Assembly: GCF_014851395.1 (NCBI RefSeq)
Contig: NW_024044681.1
Coordinates: 1,581,413 to 1,645,412 of the forward strand
Length of the DNA stretch: 64,000 bases
Reading direction: 5' to 3'
DNA from: Micropterus salmoides
Taxonomy: Eukaryota > Chordata > Actinopteri > Centrarchiformes > Centrarchidae
Of this stretch, positions 25,180-36,970 are shown piece by piece. The position numbers and the translations under genes are program-made. Positions within the stretch are counted from its first letter, which is position 1. Every line of letters begins with the position of its first letter. The notes under the pieces were generated by a model that was not told the origin of the DNA, ran no database searches, and was given only the letters and a program-made list of their open reading frames with translations.

Positions 25180-25640
25180 TGGCTCTGAATACACGACACA
25201 CACCGAACTAAGATCCTGTGGGACTTCAAGATCCAGACTGACAAACTGGTAATGGCTATCCAACCAGACATCGTGTATATCGACAAACAGCAGAAGAAGG
25301 CTGCAGTGATAGATGTGGCAATCCCAGGAGACAGCAACATCAAGAAGAAGGAACACGAGAAGCTTGAGAAATACCAAGGGCTGAAAGAGGAGCTAGAAAA
25401 GATGTGGAAAGTAAGAGCAACAGTGGTGCCAGTGGTAATCAGAGCACTGGGGGCTGTGACCCCCAAACTGGGAGAGTGGCTTCAGCAGATTCCAAGTAAA
25501 AAATCAGAGGTCTCTGTCCAGAAGAGTGCAGAAGAACAGCTAAGATACTGCTCAGAACCCTCAAACTCCCAGGCTTGGAGGACCCGAGCTTCAGGATGAC
25601 ACACACCACCACCAGGGGTGAGAGGGTTTTTTTTTTATGT
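25180..25640 (+). mobile_element. LINE 3' remnant with restriction-like endonuclease
   Basis: A frame from about 25,207 gives LWDFKIQTDKLVMA, then QPDIVYIDKQQKKAAVIDV, AIPGDSNIKKKEHEKLEKYQ and GAVTPKLGEWLQQIP. The PD ... D-V-A ... K-x2-KY arrangement fits the C-terminal restriction-like endonuclease of R2/R4/NeSL-type non-LTR retrotransposons. The frame shifts near 25,540: the neighbouring frame continues KILLRTLKLPGLEDP, the expected family ending. The 115-codon frame is therefore frameshifted and is a remnant, with no reverse transcriptase upstream. Confidence 0.8.
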
Positions 25641-26019
25641 TTATTTTTGTTGTGCACCGAGTCGCCAAACAAAACAAAGTCCATGTATGTGTAAAAATAA
25701 TCCGATTATGATTTTCTTATTTGCAGTATTGTATAAATAACGTTTCTGAGGGTGTATTACCAGGCTGTTTTGAGGTGAAATGTGTTCTTCCATAAACTTT
25801 CAATGCTTGATTTACTTCCACTGAAAAATTTATATAGAAACAAATTGGGGTGTTTTGTAAAAAGGTTTTTTCCCCTGTTCACCAGTCACTGACCTTAAGA
25901 GCAAAAAGTTAATTTTGGACCCCGTCTTACAGTATTTAAAAAGGTTCTCAAAGCAGTAAAATGTGATTTATTCCCCGTGGATTAATCTAAAAGCTGGATT
26001 TTACTGCCATTAGTTGTTG

Positions 26020-26110
26020 AGCTAGAGCTCATTTTGAACTGTTTTTAATCAGACTGCAGCTATTTATTATATTCATATGGATCAAGTTACTGATTATTTT
26101 CTCCATTAAA
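26020..26110 (+). mobile_element. Fragment of the dispersed hAT-derived repeat
   Basis: TCATTTTGAACTGTTTTTAA ... CAGACTGCAGC ... CTGATTATTTTCTCCATTAA matches the block at 21,853-21,980. Confidence 0.4.
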
Positions 26111-26459
26111 TCAGAGCTGCCAACTCTCAGGCACTGAGCATGAGACTCAATTGACACTTTTCACACGCCCTCACGCCATACATCCAATTTTCTCACACAT
26201 TGGACTAATTGGCAACTAATGTAATGTTAGCCTATAATTGATAGCTTTGACCCGGTGTGATTACACTCCACCCAGCTGATGCAACACAGGCGGACGCAGA
26301 GACAGGAATAATGCGAACCCGCTCTAGCCGAGTGACAGTTACAGTGACAGTTTGTTATTGCGTTACGTAGCTTGTAGCTAGTTTTGCAATATAAAAATGT
26401 ATAATCTAAAGCAAAGCCTTGCTCTGCTGTGAATGTGAGCTGCACAGAGCTGCTGAAAT

Positions 26460-27110
26460 TAACATGTGAGGATTTGTGGTGAAGTTAGTTTTGTTTAGTT
26501 GTTAGTTGACTATAGGGCAGGGAGATTCTGAAAAATATTATGAATTGTGATTAAATAATGACATTCTCCTAAAAATCTTTCTGGAGATGTTGGATTATAC
26601 AGATGTGTGGGATAGATGCAAACATTTTTAAAGATTCAGTCCAGTAGTTTCTAACTGAATTAAAATTAATTAATTCATCCTTGTGCTGAAAAGTTGCCAC
26701 ATTTAAAGAGGAACTTTCCCAAATAAAGACACAAAGAGGAGGGAGGACTAAATCACGAAAGAAAAAGAAATACAGAATGCTTGAAAGCCTACTGAATTAT
26801 ATTTTAAATGGTCACCTGCTGCCTGAGTTTACTGTTTCCGTTGACATAAATTGATACAGAAAAATTCACTAGAATGCAGAAAATTAAGTATTTAATGATA
26901 AAAATTTCCTCCCCCAGACCCCCCTGTTAAATAAGTGGCTCCTACATTGCAAAAGGAAAACCTACGCTCTTGCTCATTATAAACTATAATATTCCATACA
27001 TTCTGCAGAATTTAAAGAAATACAGTCTCTGGTTTGACACACAGATTCTGGGGGGGCAAGGTCAAACTTAAGGCTATCATGTCTGGAGGTTGGCAAGTAT
27101 CCTGATCACA
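26460..27110 (-). repeat. Dispersed repeat family A, copy 1 (inverted)
   Basis: In reverse complement it matches 49,985-50,400 over several blocks, for example TTCTGCATTCTAGTGAA, CAGGCAGCAGGTGAC, and GTTTCTAACTGAATTAAAAT at 26,650. A further copy is at about 47,450-47,620. Family unknown, no coding sequence. It is probably a non-autonomous transposon, since the spacing of blocks is conserved. Confidence 0.55.
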
Positions 27111-27179
27111 CTGATCTGACCATGATTATTGACTTGGCTTTTCATCTACACATGCTGCTGAACTTTTAAAACAAAAGTC

Positions 27180-27400
27180 CTGAGGATTAAAGAGTGATGA
27201 CCCCGACCCCTGCTGTGAGATGTGACACAGAAGGCTGAAAATGAACCGACCTCCAACAATCTCAAACAAACAAACTCTAAACTAAACTGAAAAGTTGGCA
27301 GTTCTGATTAAATCGACTGACTGATTGGTTTGTAAAGATTCTGGAAATAGTGAGAAATGCCCTCATAGTTACCCAGAGCCCAAAGTGACACAATGCTTGT
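27180..27400 (+). mobile_element. Fragment of the dispersed hAT-derived repeat
   Basis: TGATTGGTTTGTAAAGATTC ... TCATAGTTACCCAGAGCCCA then AAGTGACAC matches the copy inside the element at 36 kb. Confidence 0.45.
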
Positions 27401-27799
27401 TAGTGTTAAACCAAAAACAGAAATAATAATCTACCAACCAACCAGAGCTTTAACTAAAAATACAATTACAAAGACTAACATTACTAAATTTCAGCTGAAT
27501 ATTAAAAACAGTCTGACTGTGCCTGTGTAACTTAGATAACACAAAATAAACAGTGGTCTAAAATTTACATAAACTAACATGTAAGTTATGAGAGTAACGT
27601 AAATACTCAAGTTAAAGCACAAGTAACGTTACCTCAAAATATTACTTAAGTAACGTTACAGTAAATTAACGTTGGTTAATTTCCACCACTACAAACAGTC
27701 ACAGTGGAACATTTGACTTAAATACCAGAAAAGCCTCAAGCAAGCAAAGTAGGAGTTAAATAAGTAGACAGACAGAAAGAAGGAGTTTATTTTACTCAC

Positions 27800-27855
27800 C
27801 GTGTTTGAAGAGAAGACGGAAGTTGTTCATTTGCACTTGTCGTTGCAGCCGCCAT
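27800..27855 (-). CDS. Candidate first coding exon, gene unidentified
   Basis: On the minus strand an ATG in strong context (CAAAATGGCGGCTGC) opens 18 codons, MAAATTSANEQLPSSLQT. It ends after two further bases at a consensus splice donor (CG|GTGAGT). The start overlaps a YY1-like motif (AAAATGGCGGC), often found at vertebrate promoters, and the upstream side (27,860-28,020) is relatively CpG-rich. I do not recognise the protein and found no following exon; it would lie at lower coordinates. It could instead be the promoter end of a transposon. Confidence 0.35.
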
Positions 27856-28675
27856 TTTGAGTCCGGCCGCGTTCGACACATTACCGAAAAAACTAGCTAA
27901 AACTTTCGCGGTTCTTTCATTAGCGTGAGAAATTTATGAAAGTAATGGTTTGTTGTGAAATGGATCTTTCACGGTGAATCGACAGTGAACCCGCCCGCCG
28001 GACTGACTGACTGACTGAGACCATTATCTAATCAAACAGGTGCCGACTTCACCTGGTTTTCCTCCTGGCTTCCTCTGCTAGAGCTTGCTGTAGGACTGCA
28101 ATACCCCGTTTGACCGCACACAATCACCGATACTTACAACGTGTTTTAATCCAGGGGGCGCTGTTTCACAATTTAGATGAAGCTCAGTGACAAGTGGCGA
28201 TGAGATTATGCCACAATAATACAAAATGAGGCCATTTAAATACTGTTATTTGGCAAGTAAATTATTAGTTTTATTACAAATACCTGGATAAAAAAAGAAT
28301 TGAGCTTATTTGTCTCCCTGAAAACACAAAGAAATACTGTGGACAAGTGGTCTGACTCAGGCAATACCATCGTGTGTGTCCTCTTGTCTAGTAAGAGGCC
28401 ATTCCTCTCTTTTCATGGGATTTGTGAATGAAAGAATATAGATAATGACAAAAAAGAGGGAGGACAGATGAAAGGAAGGACTTTCATCTCAAACAAATGC
28501 AGTAAAACCGTCCTGTTCTTCCCTTTTCATCCTTTTCTCACATCATTTTGTTTAGTGTTTCTAGACTGTTCTGTTTTTATGTTATTGGGCAGGTAAAAAG
28601 CACAGCTTTTTATAATTAGACGTGTTTTTGTACTCCAACAAAATGTTGTTACTGCCCCACGTCTTCTCCATTTAG

Positions 28676-29576
28676 CAGTGGTGGTGGGCTTACTTGTATT
28701 TTACTTGAGTCTTTCTATTGTATGCTGCTTAACGCCTACTTCTACCCCACCATATCTCAGAGGCGAGTACTTTTTATATCACTACATTTGTTTTAACAGC
28801 TTTTCTTACTAGATACTTTTCAGATTATAATTTTACATATACATCTCCTTCCTGCCCAGTGAAAACCACACATCTCCAGGTTGAAGCGTTCCTTTATGGG
28901 CTGAGAAAATTCCCCTCCTCCATACATCCATCTTCAACTGCTTATCCAGCAGCTCCAGCAGCTCCAGCAGGGGACCCCAAGCCTCCCTTTCCCGAGCCAC
29001 ATTAACCAGCTCTGATTGAGGGATCTGGCAGCGTCTCCAGGCCATTGTGAAAATAGAATCTCTCCACCTAGTCCTGGGTCTTCCCCGAGGCCTCCTCCCA
29101 GCTGGACGTGCCTGGAACACCTTCCTAGGGAGGCGCTTAGTGTGCATCCTTACCAGATACCTGAACCACCTCAACTGCCTGTTCTTCCTCCTCCTTCAGC
29201 TGAATAAACTCTTTAAACCTCCTTGGATCAGCTGGAAAATGCATCGTCACAAAGCTGAAAACAGGCTTTTTTTCTGACTGTTTAGAGACACAAGGTCCTC
29301 ACAGGACAGCCACGCTACAAACACATGGTGATCTTATAGACCATGATGCATTGCAGCAGATTAAACTACCCAACAGGATATAAAGGAGTTAAAATGAGCT
29401 CAACCTTAAACATCTACAGCAGTAAAATGCAACATCCACATTAATGCAGCAGGAATATTAATCCAGATATGTAAGAGAAACATTGCCTTATACATGTAGT
29501 GGAGTATTTTCACAGTGTGGTATTAGTACTTTTACTTAGCCTCTGTAAAGGATCTGAATACTTTTTTCCACCACTG
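28676..29576. mobile_element. hAT-like element with CAGTGGTGG termini, carrying a LINE insertion
   Basis: It begins CAGTGGTGGTGGGC and ends TTTTTTCCACCACTG. Internal blocks (TACTTGTATTTTACTTGAG, GTAGTGGAGTATTTTCACAG, GGTATTAGTACTTTTACTTA) are the usual content of this common teleost family. Flanking 8-mers CCATTTAG and CAAATTAG agree at 6 of 8 positions. The middle is occupied by a LINE fragment. Confidence 0.65.
28836..29250 (-). mobile_element. LINE reverse-transcriptase tail remnant
   Basis: The minus-strand frame reads MRWFRYLVRMHTKRLPRKVF, then QARPAGRRPRGRPRTRWRD and LVNVAREREAWGPLLELLE. This GRRPRGRPRTRWRD signature is a conserved C-terminal motif of a widespread teleost LINE. Only about 75 residues remain and the upstream RT is missing. 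It lies inside the CAGTGGTGG element, so it probably inserted after that element. Confidence 0.7.
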
Positions 29577-31628
29577 CAAATTAGTATAATTGAAGCTTGA
29601 CATGCAGTGACTGATATGACAGATAAAACCAAATGCCATTTAAGTTTATTACAACAAGGCTAAAACTTTCCCCTTTTCAAAGTGTTATTCGGTCAACTTT
29701 GTCATAAAACCCTTAAAAGCTTACATCTGAAGACTTTTCATGTTGAATGTAATCATGTTATCATGATATTCATGGGTGTGCCTTCACCTAACTGTATTAT
29801 AATGTAACAACCAATAAACTAATACTAATATAATACACTAATAAAACACAAACATTTGAAATAAAAACACAACTAACTTTGTGTCAGACAAATCTGGTGA
29901 TGCTGCTCATTGCCTCTTTACTTCTTTCTATTTTGTGGGCATTTTGGATAATAACAAATGACAGGAAATGAGGAGGATAAGGGTGGAAACAAAATCCAAC
30001 AAACATCTCTGGCTGGAAATGAAATGAGGACGTTGAAATTACATGGTCGGAGGTCTTCGACTCTTATGTCACTGATCTGCCGTCACTTCCTGCATCTTTC
30101 TACTATATCTAATAAAGGCATAACATAATAATAATAAACTATATTTGAGAGAAAATACAAAGATAGTAGCTCCACTACCTTTTCCAGAACACTACACCTT
30201 AAGGTTATTTACATATATATGTATATATATATATATGTTGTATACATTTTATATTTTAGACATTTTTCTGGAATCAATTTTCCTCTCTGTAGATTAAACA
30301 CATTTTACACTAAAAATAAATAAATAAATAATTACAAATACGTGAACATCAACAAGTGAGGCTGGATGTTGGACGAGGAGAAAAGGCTGCAGTGGGACTC
30401 AGTATGAAGACAAAATTTGTTTTTATTAAAGATCTCTATATCAGGCACTATAGTTATCGTTATCGTTAAAACACGGCGAAGCGGCTACCTGGGTCACATG
30501 GTACACAGCTGAGGTTTGGAAATGAAAGACGACAAAATACCTGCAGACAACACAGTGCAGAGTACAAAGGTGTGATATAAAAGAAAGAAAAGGAGCTTCC
30601 TGCTCACTTATAATAACAGTAACAGTGATGATAGAAATACAGTAAATTAAAGACTTAAAGTAACTAACAGATACATTTTCCTTCATGTCAACCATCTGTT
30701 ACTGATTTTTACAGTGTGAATTTAACTCAGGGGGGGAAATAAATCAGTAAATCAATTAAAATCTCATTAAATACCAAAACCATGTCTGTAATAATTTTCT
30801 GTTTTTGTGGTGAAAAAGTGAAATACAGCGTTAAGTTGCTACTGCAGTTCACAGCTTAGCATATGGCTTTAGATAGAAAATCTCAGACAGAAAGACAACA
30901 ACAGCTCGTTAAGTCTCATAAAAATACACAAAAATGCTACGGTGAAGCTACATTTTCTTTGGAGAGTACGGATGATTCATGGGAAATCCAGATACAGGAC
31001 AAAAACGATAGATTTTACACAATTTACACAGCAGGAACCTTGTTAATACTGTAAATAATAATAATCAGTAAACAGAAAAAAAAGAAAGAGTTGAGTGCAG
31101 ACAGAAATCTGATTCATGAAGCTACATCAGTAGTTCCTGCTCCTGTCTCTCTACATTCATGGCGTCACACAACTCATTTTTACTCACGGTCTGTCATGTG
31201 TTTTCCCAATTCCTCTAAATGTCACATCATGCTGTAAAATCCAACTGAAGGCCAGAATTCACCACACTTTCTTTGGAAACAGGTGTTTGTTGATAAGTAT
31301 GCTGTGTGGAGAACATTAGTTTAAACAAGGTCAGACATTTGCTTTTCATCTTAATGAGAGTAGCAGTACGGAGCCCCTGAGGGGACATGAGCAAAAACAT
31401 GGTTTCTACAAGCTTCTGGTGCACACCACATAGTTGTCCATGGGCACCAGGTATTTTCTCAGGCTTAAAAGAAAGTATGTTGTGTGCAGGAGTGTGTGGT
31501 GTTCCATTACCAGTGTAGAAATGACAGCACAGAATGTAGCTCAGCCACATTCAGTGAACTCTAAAGGGTATATGTGCAAAATCGTCTTTGTTCATAAGTT
31601 ACTTGTGTGGTAGTGAAATAGTTTTAAT
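29577..31628. other. No gene recognised; AT-rich non-coding sequence
   Basis: Contains an alternating TA/TG tract near 30,211-30,240 and short A-rich runs. The small frames (30,441 minus, 30,863 plus, 31,227 minus) have no domain, no splice-bounded structure and no family resemblance. Confidence 0.5.
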
Positions 31629-32335
31629 GTGCACAAAGACAGTTTGTGCACATGTGCACAGATAGTTTGTCGTGCACAAAGACAGTTTGTGCACATGTGC
31701 ACAGATAGGTTGTCGTGCACAAAAACAGTTTGTGCACATGTGCACAGATAGTTTGTCGTGCACATAGATAGTTTGTGCACATGTGCACAGATAGTTTGTC
31801 GTGCACAAAGACAGTTTGTGCACATGTGCACAGATAGGTTGTCGTGCACAAAGACAGTTTGTGCACATGTGCACAGATAGTTTGTCGTGCACAAAGACAG
31901 TTTGTGCACATGTGCACAGATAGTTTGTCGTGCACAAAGACAGTTTGTGCACATGTGCACAGATAGTTGTCGTGCACAAAGACAGTTTGTGCACATGTGC
32001 ACAGATAGTTTGTCGTGCACAAAGACAGTTTGTGCACATGTGCACAGATAGTTTGTCGTGCACAAAGACAGTTTGTGCACATGTGCACAGATAGTTTGTC
32101 GTGCACAAAGACAGTTTGTGCACATGTGCACAGATAGGTTGTCGTGCACAAAGACAGTTTGTGCACATGTGCACAGATAGTTTGTCGTGCACAAAGATAG
32201 TTTGTGCACATGTGCACAGATAGTTTGTCGTGCACAAAGACAGTTTGTGCACATGTGCACAGATAGGTTGTCGTGCACAAAGACAGTTTGTGCACATGTG
32301 CAAAGATAGTTTGTCGCGTACAAAGACAGTTTGTC
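31629..32335. repeat. 43-bp palindromic minisatellite, 16 copies
   Basis: The anchor GTTTGTGCACATGTGCAC occurs at 31,642 and then every 43 bp to 32,286, with a single 42-bp unit near 31,943-31,985. This gives 16 copies, nearly identical. Each unit contains the perfect 16-bp palindrome TGTGCACATGTGCACA and a further GTGCAC. The minus-strand unit contains no TAA, TAG or TGA in any frame, and 43 is not a multiple of three. Three long overlapping minus-strand frames (up to 290 codons) therefore arise passively. They are not credible genes. Confidence 0.97.
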
Positions 32336-32490
32336 ATTTGCAAAGATAGTTTCTCATGTGCACAGATAGTTTGTCGTGTGCACAGATAGTTTGTCGTGTG
32401 CATAAGATTGTTTCTCGTGTGCACCAGATAGTTTGTTGTGTGCAGCAGAAAGTTTGTCATGTGCACCAGATAGTTTGTCACATCTGGAAA
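32336..32490. repeat. Diverged half-unit tail of the minisatellite
   Basis: About seven degenerate repeats of roughly 20-23 bp (GTGCACAGATAGTTTGTCGT and variants) continue beyond the regular array. They look like the ancestral half-unit from which the 43-mer was assembled. Confidence 0.85.
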
Positions 32491-35400
32491 CTTCAAAAAT
32501 GTTTTTGTTTCCTTTAGGGGGTCACGAAATATCTTTTCATTTTAGGTTTATGCAGCTACAGCTCTGTGTGTAAAACAAGATGATTCTTCTTTTGTTGTTT
32601 GTGAGTCTTTTTGAGTTTAGCAGAAAAATCTATTAGAAAAGAATAATGAAACTTGAAAACACTGTTTCTGCACATTCTGCCTAAGGGGAAATAAATAATG
32701 TTTTACATTCATAGTTTGTTTTCAGTCAAACTTTGCTAAAGATCTGGTTTGTACTCCTGCTCAGTTCAAACTCAAACACCAACACAAATCAACAACACAG
32801 ATACACATATATCGACACAAATCAAAATCTTCCACGAGGAGCTGCGCGAACAAAAAATGCTACAGCAGCGTACAGCAACATTCAAGTTTACCACATAACA
32901 TGGTGATCAAAGACTGTCCCACAGCTGAACCTGAGGAGGAAAAGATGTATTTACAACAACAGTCAGTTCACACAGAGAACAGAATCAGCCGCAGACTGAA
33001 GTTCGGCTGTTTCACTTTTCATCGGCAGCGACATCACTCAGCCTTGTGGCTGTTGCTAAGCAACATGTAGGTAATTTTTAGACTGTTGAAATGGCGGCGG
33101 CGGTGGAAATCTGGAGACAACGTTTCTGATACAGGATGAATCATGTTTGATTTCTATTGTTAACTCTGCTGCGTGGAAGAAAAGTAATTTAGTCTCAAAT
33201 TCAGCCTTTGAAAGTTATTTTACTTACAATAATCACACCTTTTGTTTCACAGTGCTGCTTCCCTTGTTTCAAGAACTTTCTAGTGGGAGTATGTAGAAAC
33301 AAGAAAGAAGACGCTTGATTCTTGGCCAAACTCCTCACACTCACCTCTCCCTGTTTAAAATCCTGCATGATGATTCTTATATGCCGCCATACTGACTGGC
33401 TATATAATCAGTTTGCCTTGTCCAAAGTCTGGTGTGCATTGTTGTTAGCCATAATGCATTTTTATTATCACTTGTTCCATATCTGGCTCCAATAACTCAC
33501 AGGAAGGTGGCAAAGTAAACCCAAACTCCAGGCTTTAAGACAATCTTTCAGAAACCTCTGACAACAGGTTTTGACAAAAAGGATTTTTATACCAACTTGG
33601 TTTGAAAACAGCTCTGATTCAGTAAATATACATAAACCCCGGCTTGTTCCAGGTCTGCTGTCCAGACCCCCCCCTTTTAATCTGGCACACAGCACCTGTA
33701 TTAACAGCTTGAGCAGCAAGTAAAGAAAATACTACGTGTACCGGCAGCATTGTAAACAACTCAGACTTACAAACACATTTAACATTGCTGAAACAAATCC
33801 AGATGGAAAAGTTACTGTTTGTGTCTTTGCCAAGAAAATCTGCGAAAAGATAAAATAAAAATGCACCGCAACAACATCTCCACCTGCTGCTGCTGCTGCT
33901 GTTTTTAGCTGATAGAGAGTGGGTTTTCCTGCCCTTTGCCCTTTAAAACAACACCTGCATACCCAAATGAAACACAGCTATAGATCACCATTCTGAAGTT
34001 AACCCCAATCAGATTACAGGAGTGAAGTGAAGAAAGCATTTCAGTTGCACAGTAACCTGCATAGGCTTATAGGCTGAAGAAAAGTTTCAGCTGAACCAAA
34101 CATGGCTGGTTTAACCATAGATCTTTAAACTGAGGATAACAATATGAGTTGCATGTTAAATTCATAGACAGACGGATACATTGCATTGATGGCAGAGTAT
34201 CTGAAAAAGGCAGGTCGAACCTGTGCTACACTTTGAGGGAAACAGCTATTCCCAAACTAAATAGTTCCTCTATACTTTTAGGCTGCAGATCCCACTGCTG
34301 GACAGAAGTAAAAATAAAAACAACACACTTATCTTTCCACTTATCTGGCCTTATTGCTTGCTTAAAAATAAAACACAGAACTAAGACTTAAAAGCTGAAT
34401 TGGTGATTGTATCACAACAAAGTCCAGAATTTAGCTCAACTGTGAAACCTTCGCATAGAGAAATAAGAAATATAGGGAAATAACTTTTATTGTGTCTTTA
34501 CTGAAGTTACCTGTCAGCTCTGAGGTTTTCTTGACTATCTAAACTGGGTTGAAACTGAGTAGAATCTGATTTTTTCCCCATCATTTACACATAAACACAC
34601 ACGTGTCTCTGCTGGCCAGATCACAAATCTGATTACTATCTGTCTTTTGAGTTCTGGGCTGCATGTAAATCAGGGTCCGGCTCTCGTCTCAAAGCTCCTC
34701 CAGAGGTCGTTTCAACAATCAGATTTCAATCCGTCCTGAATGCTTCTGGGATGCATTAACACTCAGAGCCCGAGATGCAAGAAGTGAATCAGCATCAATG
34801 GGGTCACAAGCATCCTACTTTATTCACATGGTCTAGATTTTGTCCTCATTACTGCTGAAGGCAACATTTGAAAGGCCTCTGGGCTTCGGCCACGTGTTGT
34901 TTTCATCCTGGAGCAATCATCTGTCACTCGTCTTCAGTGTTTACTGAGCAACAACATGTCTGTTTGACACTCAGTGATCAGGTTATAGCTTTAAAACTAC
35001 AACATCCTTTCATTAGCTTCTTAATTACATTCAAAGACTTGACCATGCTGTAGTTGTTGAGAGGCTTGTCTGTTGCCTTATACCGGGCAGACACTGTAGC
35101 GATTAAACACGTTTTTAAATGTGAATTGGTGGCCCCTGAATGATTCTACCATTCGGCTGAGTTTCTGTTAGATTGTTTGTTGTTTGACGTTCAGTTTGAG
35201 GTCACAACGCCTGATTAACAGCCAGAAAAATCACAGATCTGGCTGTTGGACAACTGTTTGGATGTCTTGCAGTTTGAGTGGCTGTTATAAACAGTGGTGA
35301 GCTTGTTTTAAATATTATTAGAGTAGTATTTTACATCCTGATGCTCAGACATCTTCAGTCAGACTGTGATAGAAATAAAACTGACCAAACTGTCGGCATC

Positions 35401-36060
35401 TTTCAGTGGGTCCATGTTTTTCTTTTAACTTTGTACTTGCTTTTCATTGTAGTTTTTTTTTAATAGTTAATTGTTTTGCAAAGACTTTAATTTAAATATA
35501 ATTTCATTGCAATCATGTTCACATTCAGTGTGAGCAAAAAATAAAACTCATACGTTTTGTCCGTGCAGAAAGGATGAATGAAATGTGTAGCGTGAGAAAA
35601 CGCAACAGTGTCAGTGCACAGCTCTAGTTGAAGCTGGTTTGCTCCCTCAAGTTAAACCCAAATGAGGGCGTCACACATCAGGTTAAAGGTGAAGGATTGT
35701 CTTAATGCTGCCAGTTTACAGGAGCAGTGAAAGATTTTAAAATACAACCAGGTTAAAGTTGACAGAACCCAAACATCACTGTAATCCACCTGTATATTCC
35801 ATTACAGGTTAGATAATGTTGGGATCCAAAGCTTTGTCCTGTTTCAAGGGTTATTTCTTTGTGCATAACGTAAACTGTAGGTGCAAAAGTACATCCACAT
35901 ACTTTTGGTCATATAATTTTAGAATAATAAAACCATTTAGGATGAAAAATATTTTTGGTTGAAAGACTTTTGTTTTACTCTCAACATCCAAATTATGTCC
36001 CATTTTCACTCATACTATCAAACAAAATTTAGCCTTAAACTGAACCAATATGACTGCAGG
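32491..36060. other. No gene recognised
   Basis: 3.6 kb of intergenic-looking sequence. It holds a (CTG)6 tract at 33,884-33,901, an X-box-like site at 33,052 and a hAT-like scrap near 35,085. Frames at 33,468, 34,149 and 34,868 show no domain. Conserved non-coding elements cannot be judged without alignment. Confidence 0.5.
33052..33064. promoter_or_regulatory. X-box-like site (RFX consensus)
   Basis: GTTGCTAAGCAAC is a perfect inverted repeat matching the RFX-type X-box, which is common at ciliary gene promoters. It lies 26 bp before an ATGGCGGCGGCGG at 33,091 whose frame closes after 12 codons. No gene can be attached to it. Confidence 0.3.
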
Positions 36061-36970
36061 CAGTGGTGGAAGAAGTACTTTACTCAAGTAATACCACACT
36101 GTTAAAAATACTCCACTACAAGTAAAAGTCCTGCACTGAAAATGTTCCTGAAGTAAAAGTATGCGAATATAATCAGGGAAATGTCCTAAAATATTAAAAC
36201 AGTAAAATGTCCTGTTATCTCTCCTCTCATCAGATTCTTCTTCCTCCTCATTAATGTGAAGCAGGACGTTGCTGCTGTATTTGTTGAGCTGCAGCTCAGT
36301 CTGAACAGTTTCAGACTGCAGCTGATGATCCTTTTCATTCTGGATCAATCTGCTGATTATTTCCTCCATAAAATCGATTGTTTGGTTTGTAAAGATTCTG
36401 CAGTCACAGTTACCCAGAGCCCAAAGTGACTCCCTCACAACGCTCGTTGTGTCCAAACCTCAACATTTTTAACAAACATTACAGTTATTACAATCACTCA
36501 GATTTAATTCATAACAAAACATCATATTTTAGAAACTATTTATGTGTTTTGTATGTAAAACTCTTAATTTGTAACCAACTCAAGCTGTCAGATAAATGTA
36601 GTGGAGTATAAGTATTAAGTAGCAGTAAATGGAAATACTCAAGTTACAGTATCTCACAGAGTGAGTACACCCCTCACCGTTTTGTAAATATTTGATTATA
36701 TCTTTTGTGTGACAACACTGAAGAAATGACTCTTTGCTCCAGTGTAAAGTAGTGAGTGTGCAGCTTGTATAACAGTGTAAATCTGCTGTCCCCTCAAAAT
36801 AACACATCACACAGCCATTAATGTCTAAACCGCTGGCAACTAAAGAGAGGACACCTCAGTGAAAATGTCCAAATTGGGTTAATATTTTGTGTGGCCACTA
36901 TTATTTTCCAGCACTTAAACAAATGAAAACATTTTTTTGGTACTTGAATAAAAGTCACTTTCCACCACTG
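36061..36970. mobile_element. hAT-like element with CAGTGGTGG termini and a nested Tc1-like fragment
   Basis: The left end is CAGTGGTGGAAGAAGTAC and the right end AAGTCACTTTCCACCACTG. Internal blocks (CCACTACAAGTAAAAGTCCT, GTAGTGGAGTATAAG) identify the same family as 28,676-29,576. The inverted match extends outward through GACTGCAGG (36,052) and CCTGCAGTC (36,971). It holds a copy of the dispersed hAT-derived block at 36,315-36,430. The 148-codon minus frame inside is a chance frame. Confidence 0.7.
36646..36905. mobile_element. Tc1/mariner-like fragment nested in the hAT element
   Basis: Beginning after a TA (CAGTATCTCACAGAGTGAGT) are blocks ATTTGATTATATCTTTTGTG, TGACAACACTGAAGAAATGA and CATTAATGTCTAAACCGCTG. 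I recognise these as a very common fish Tc1/mariner-type repeat. The matching right end is not found, so it is truncated. Confidence 0.55.

Noticed and set aside
31592..32496. Three overlapping minus-strand genes of 234-290 codons rich in Cys and His
   Set aside because: They arise because the 43-bp unit lacks stop codons and rotates through all frames. No start context, splice sites or domain support them.
36010..36456. 148-codon minus-strand frame
   Set aside because: It lies within the CAGTGGTGG transposon and crosses its left terminus. No protein family is recognised.
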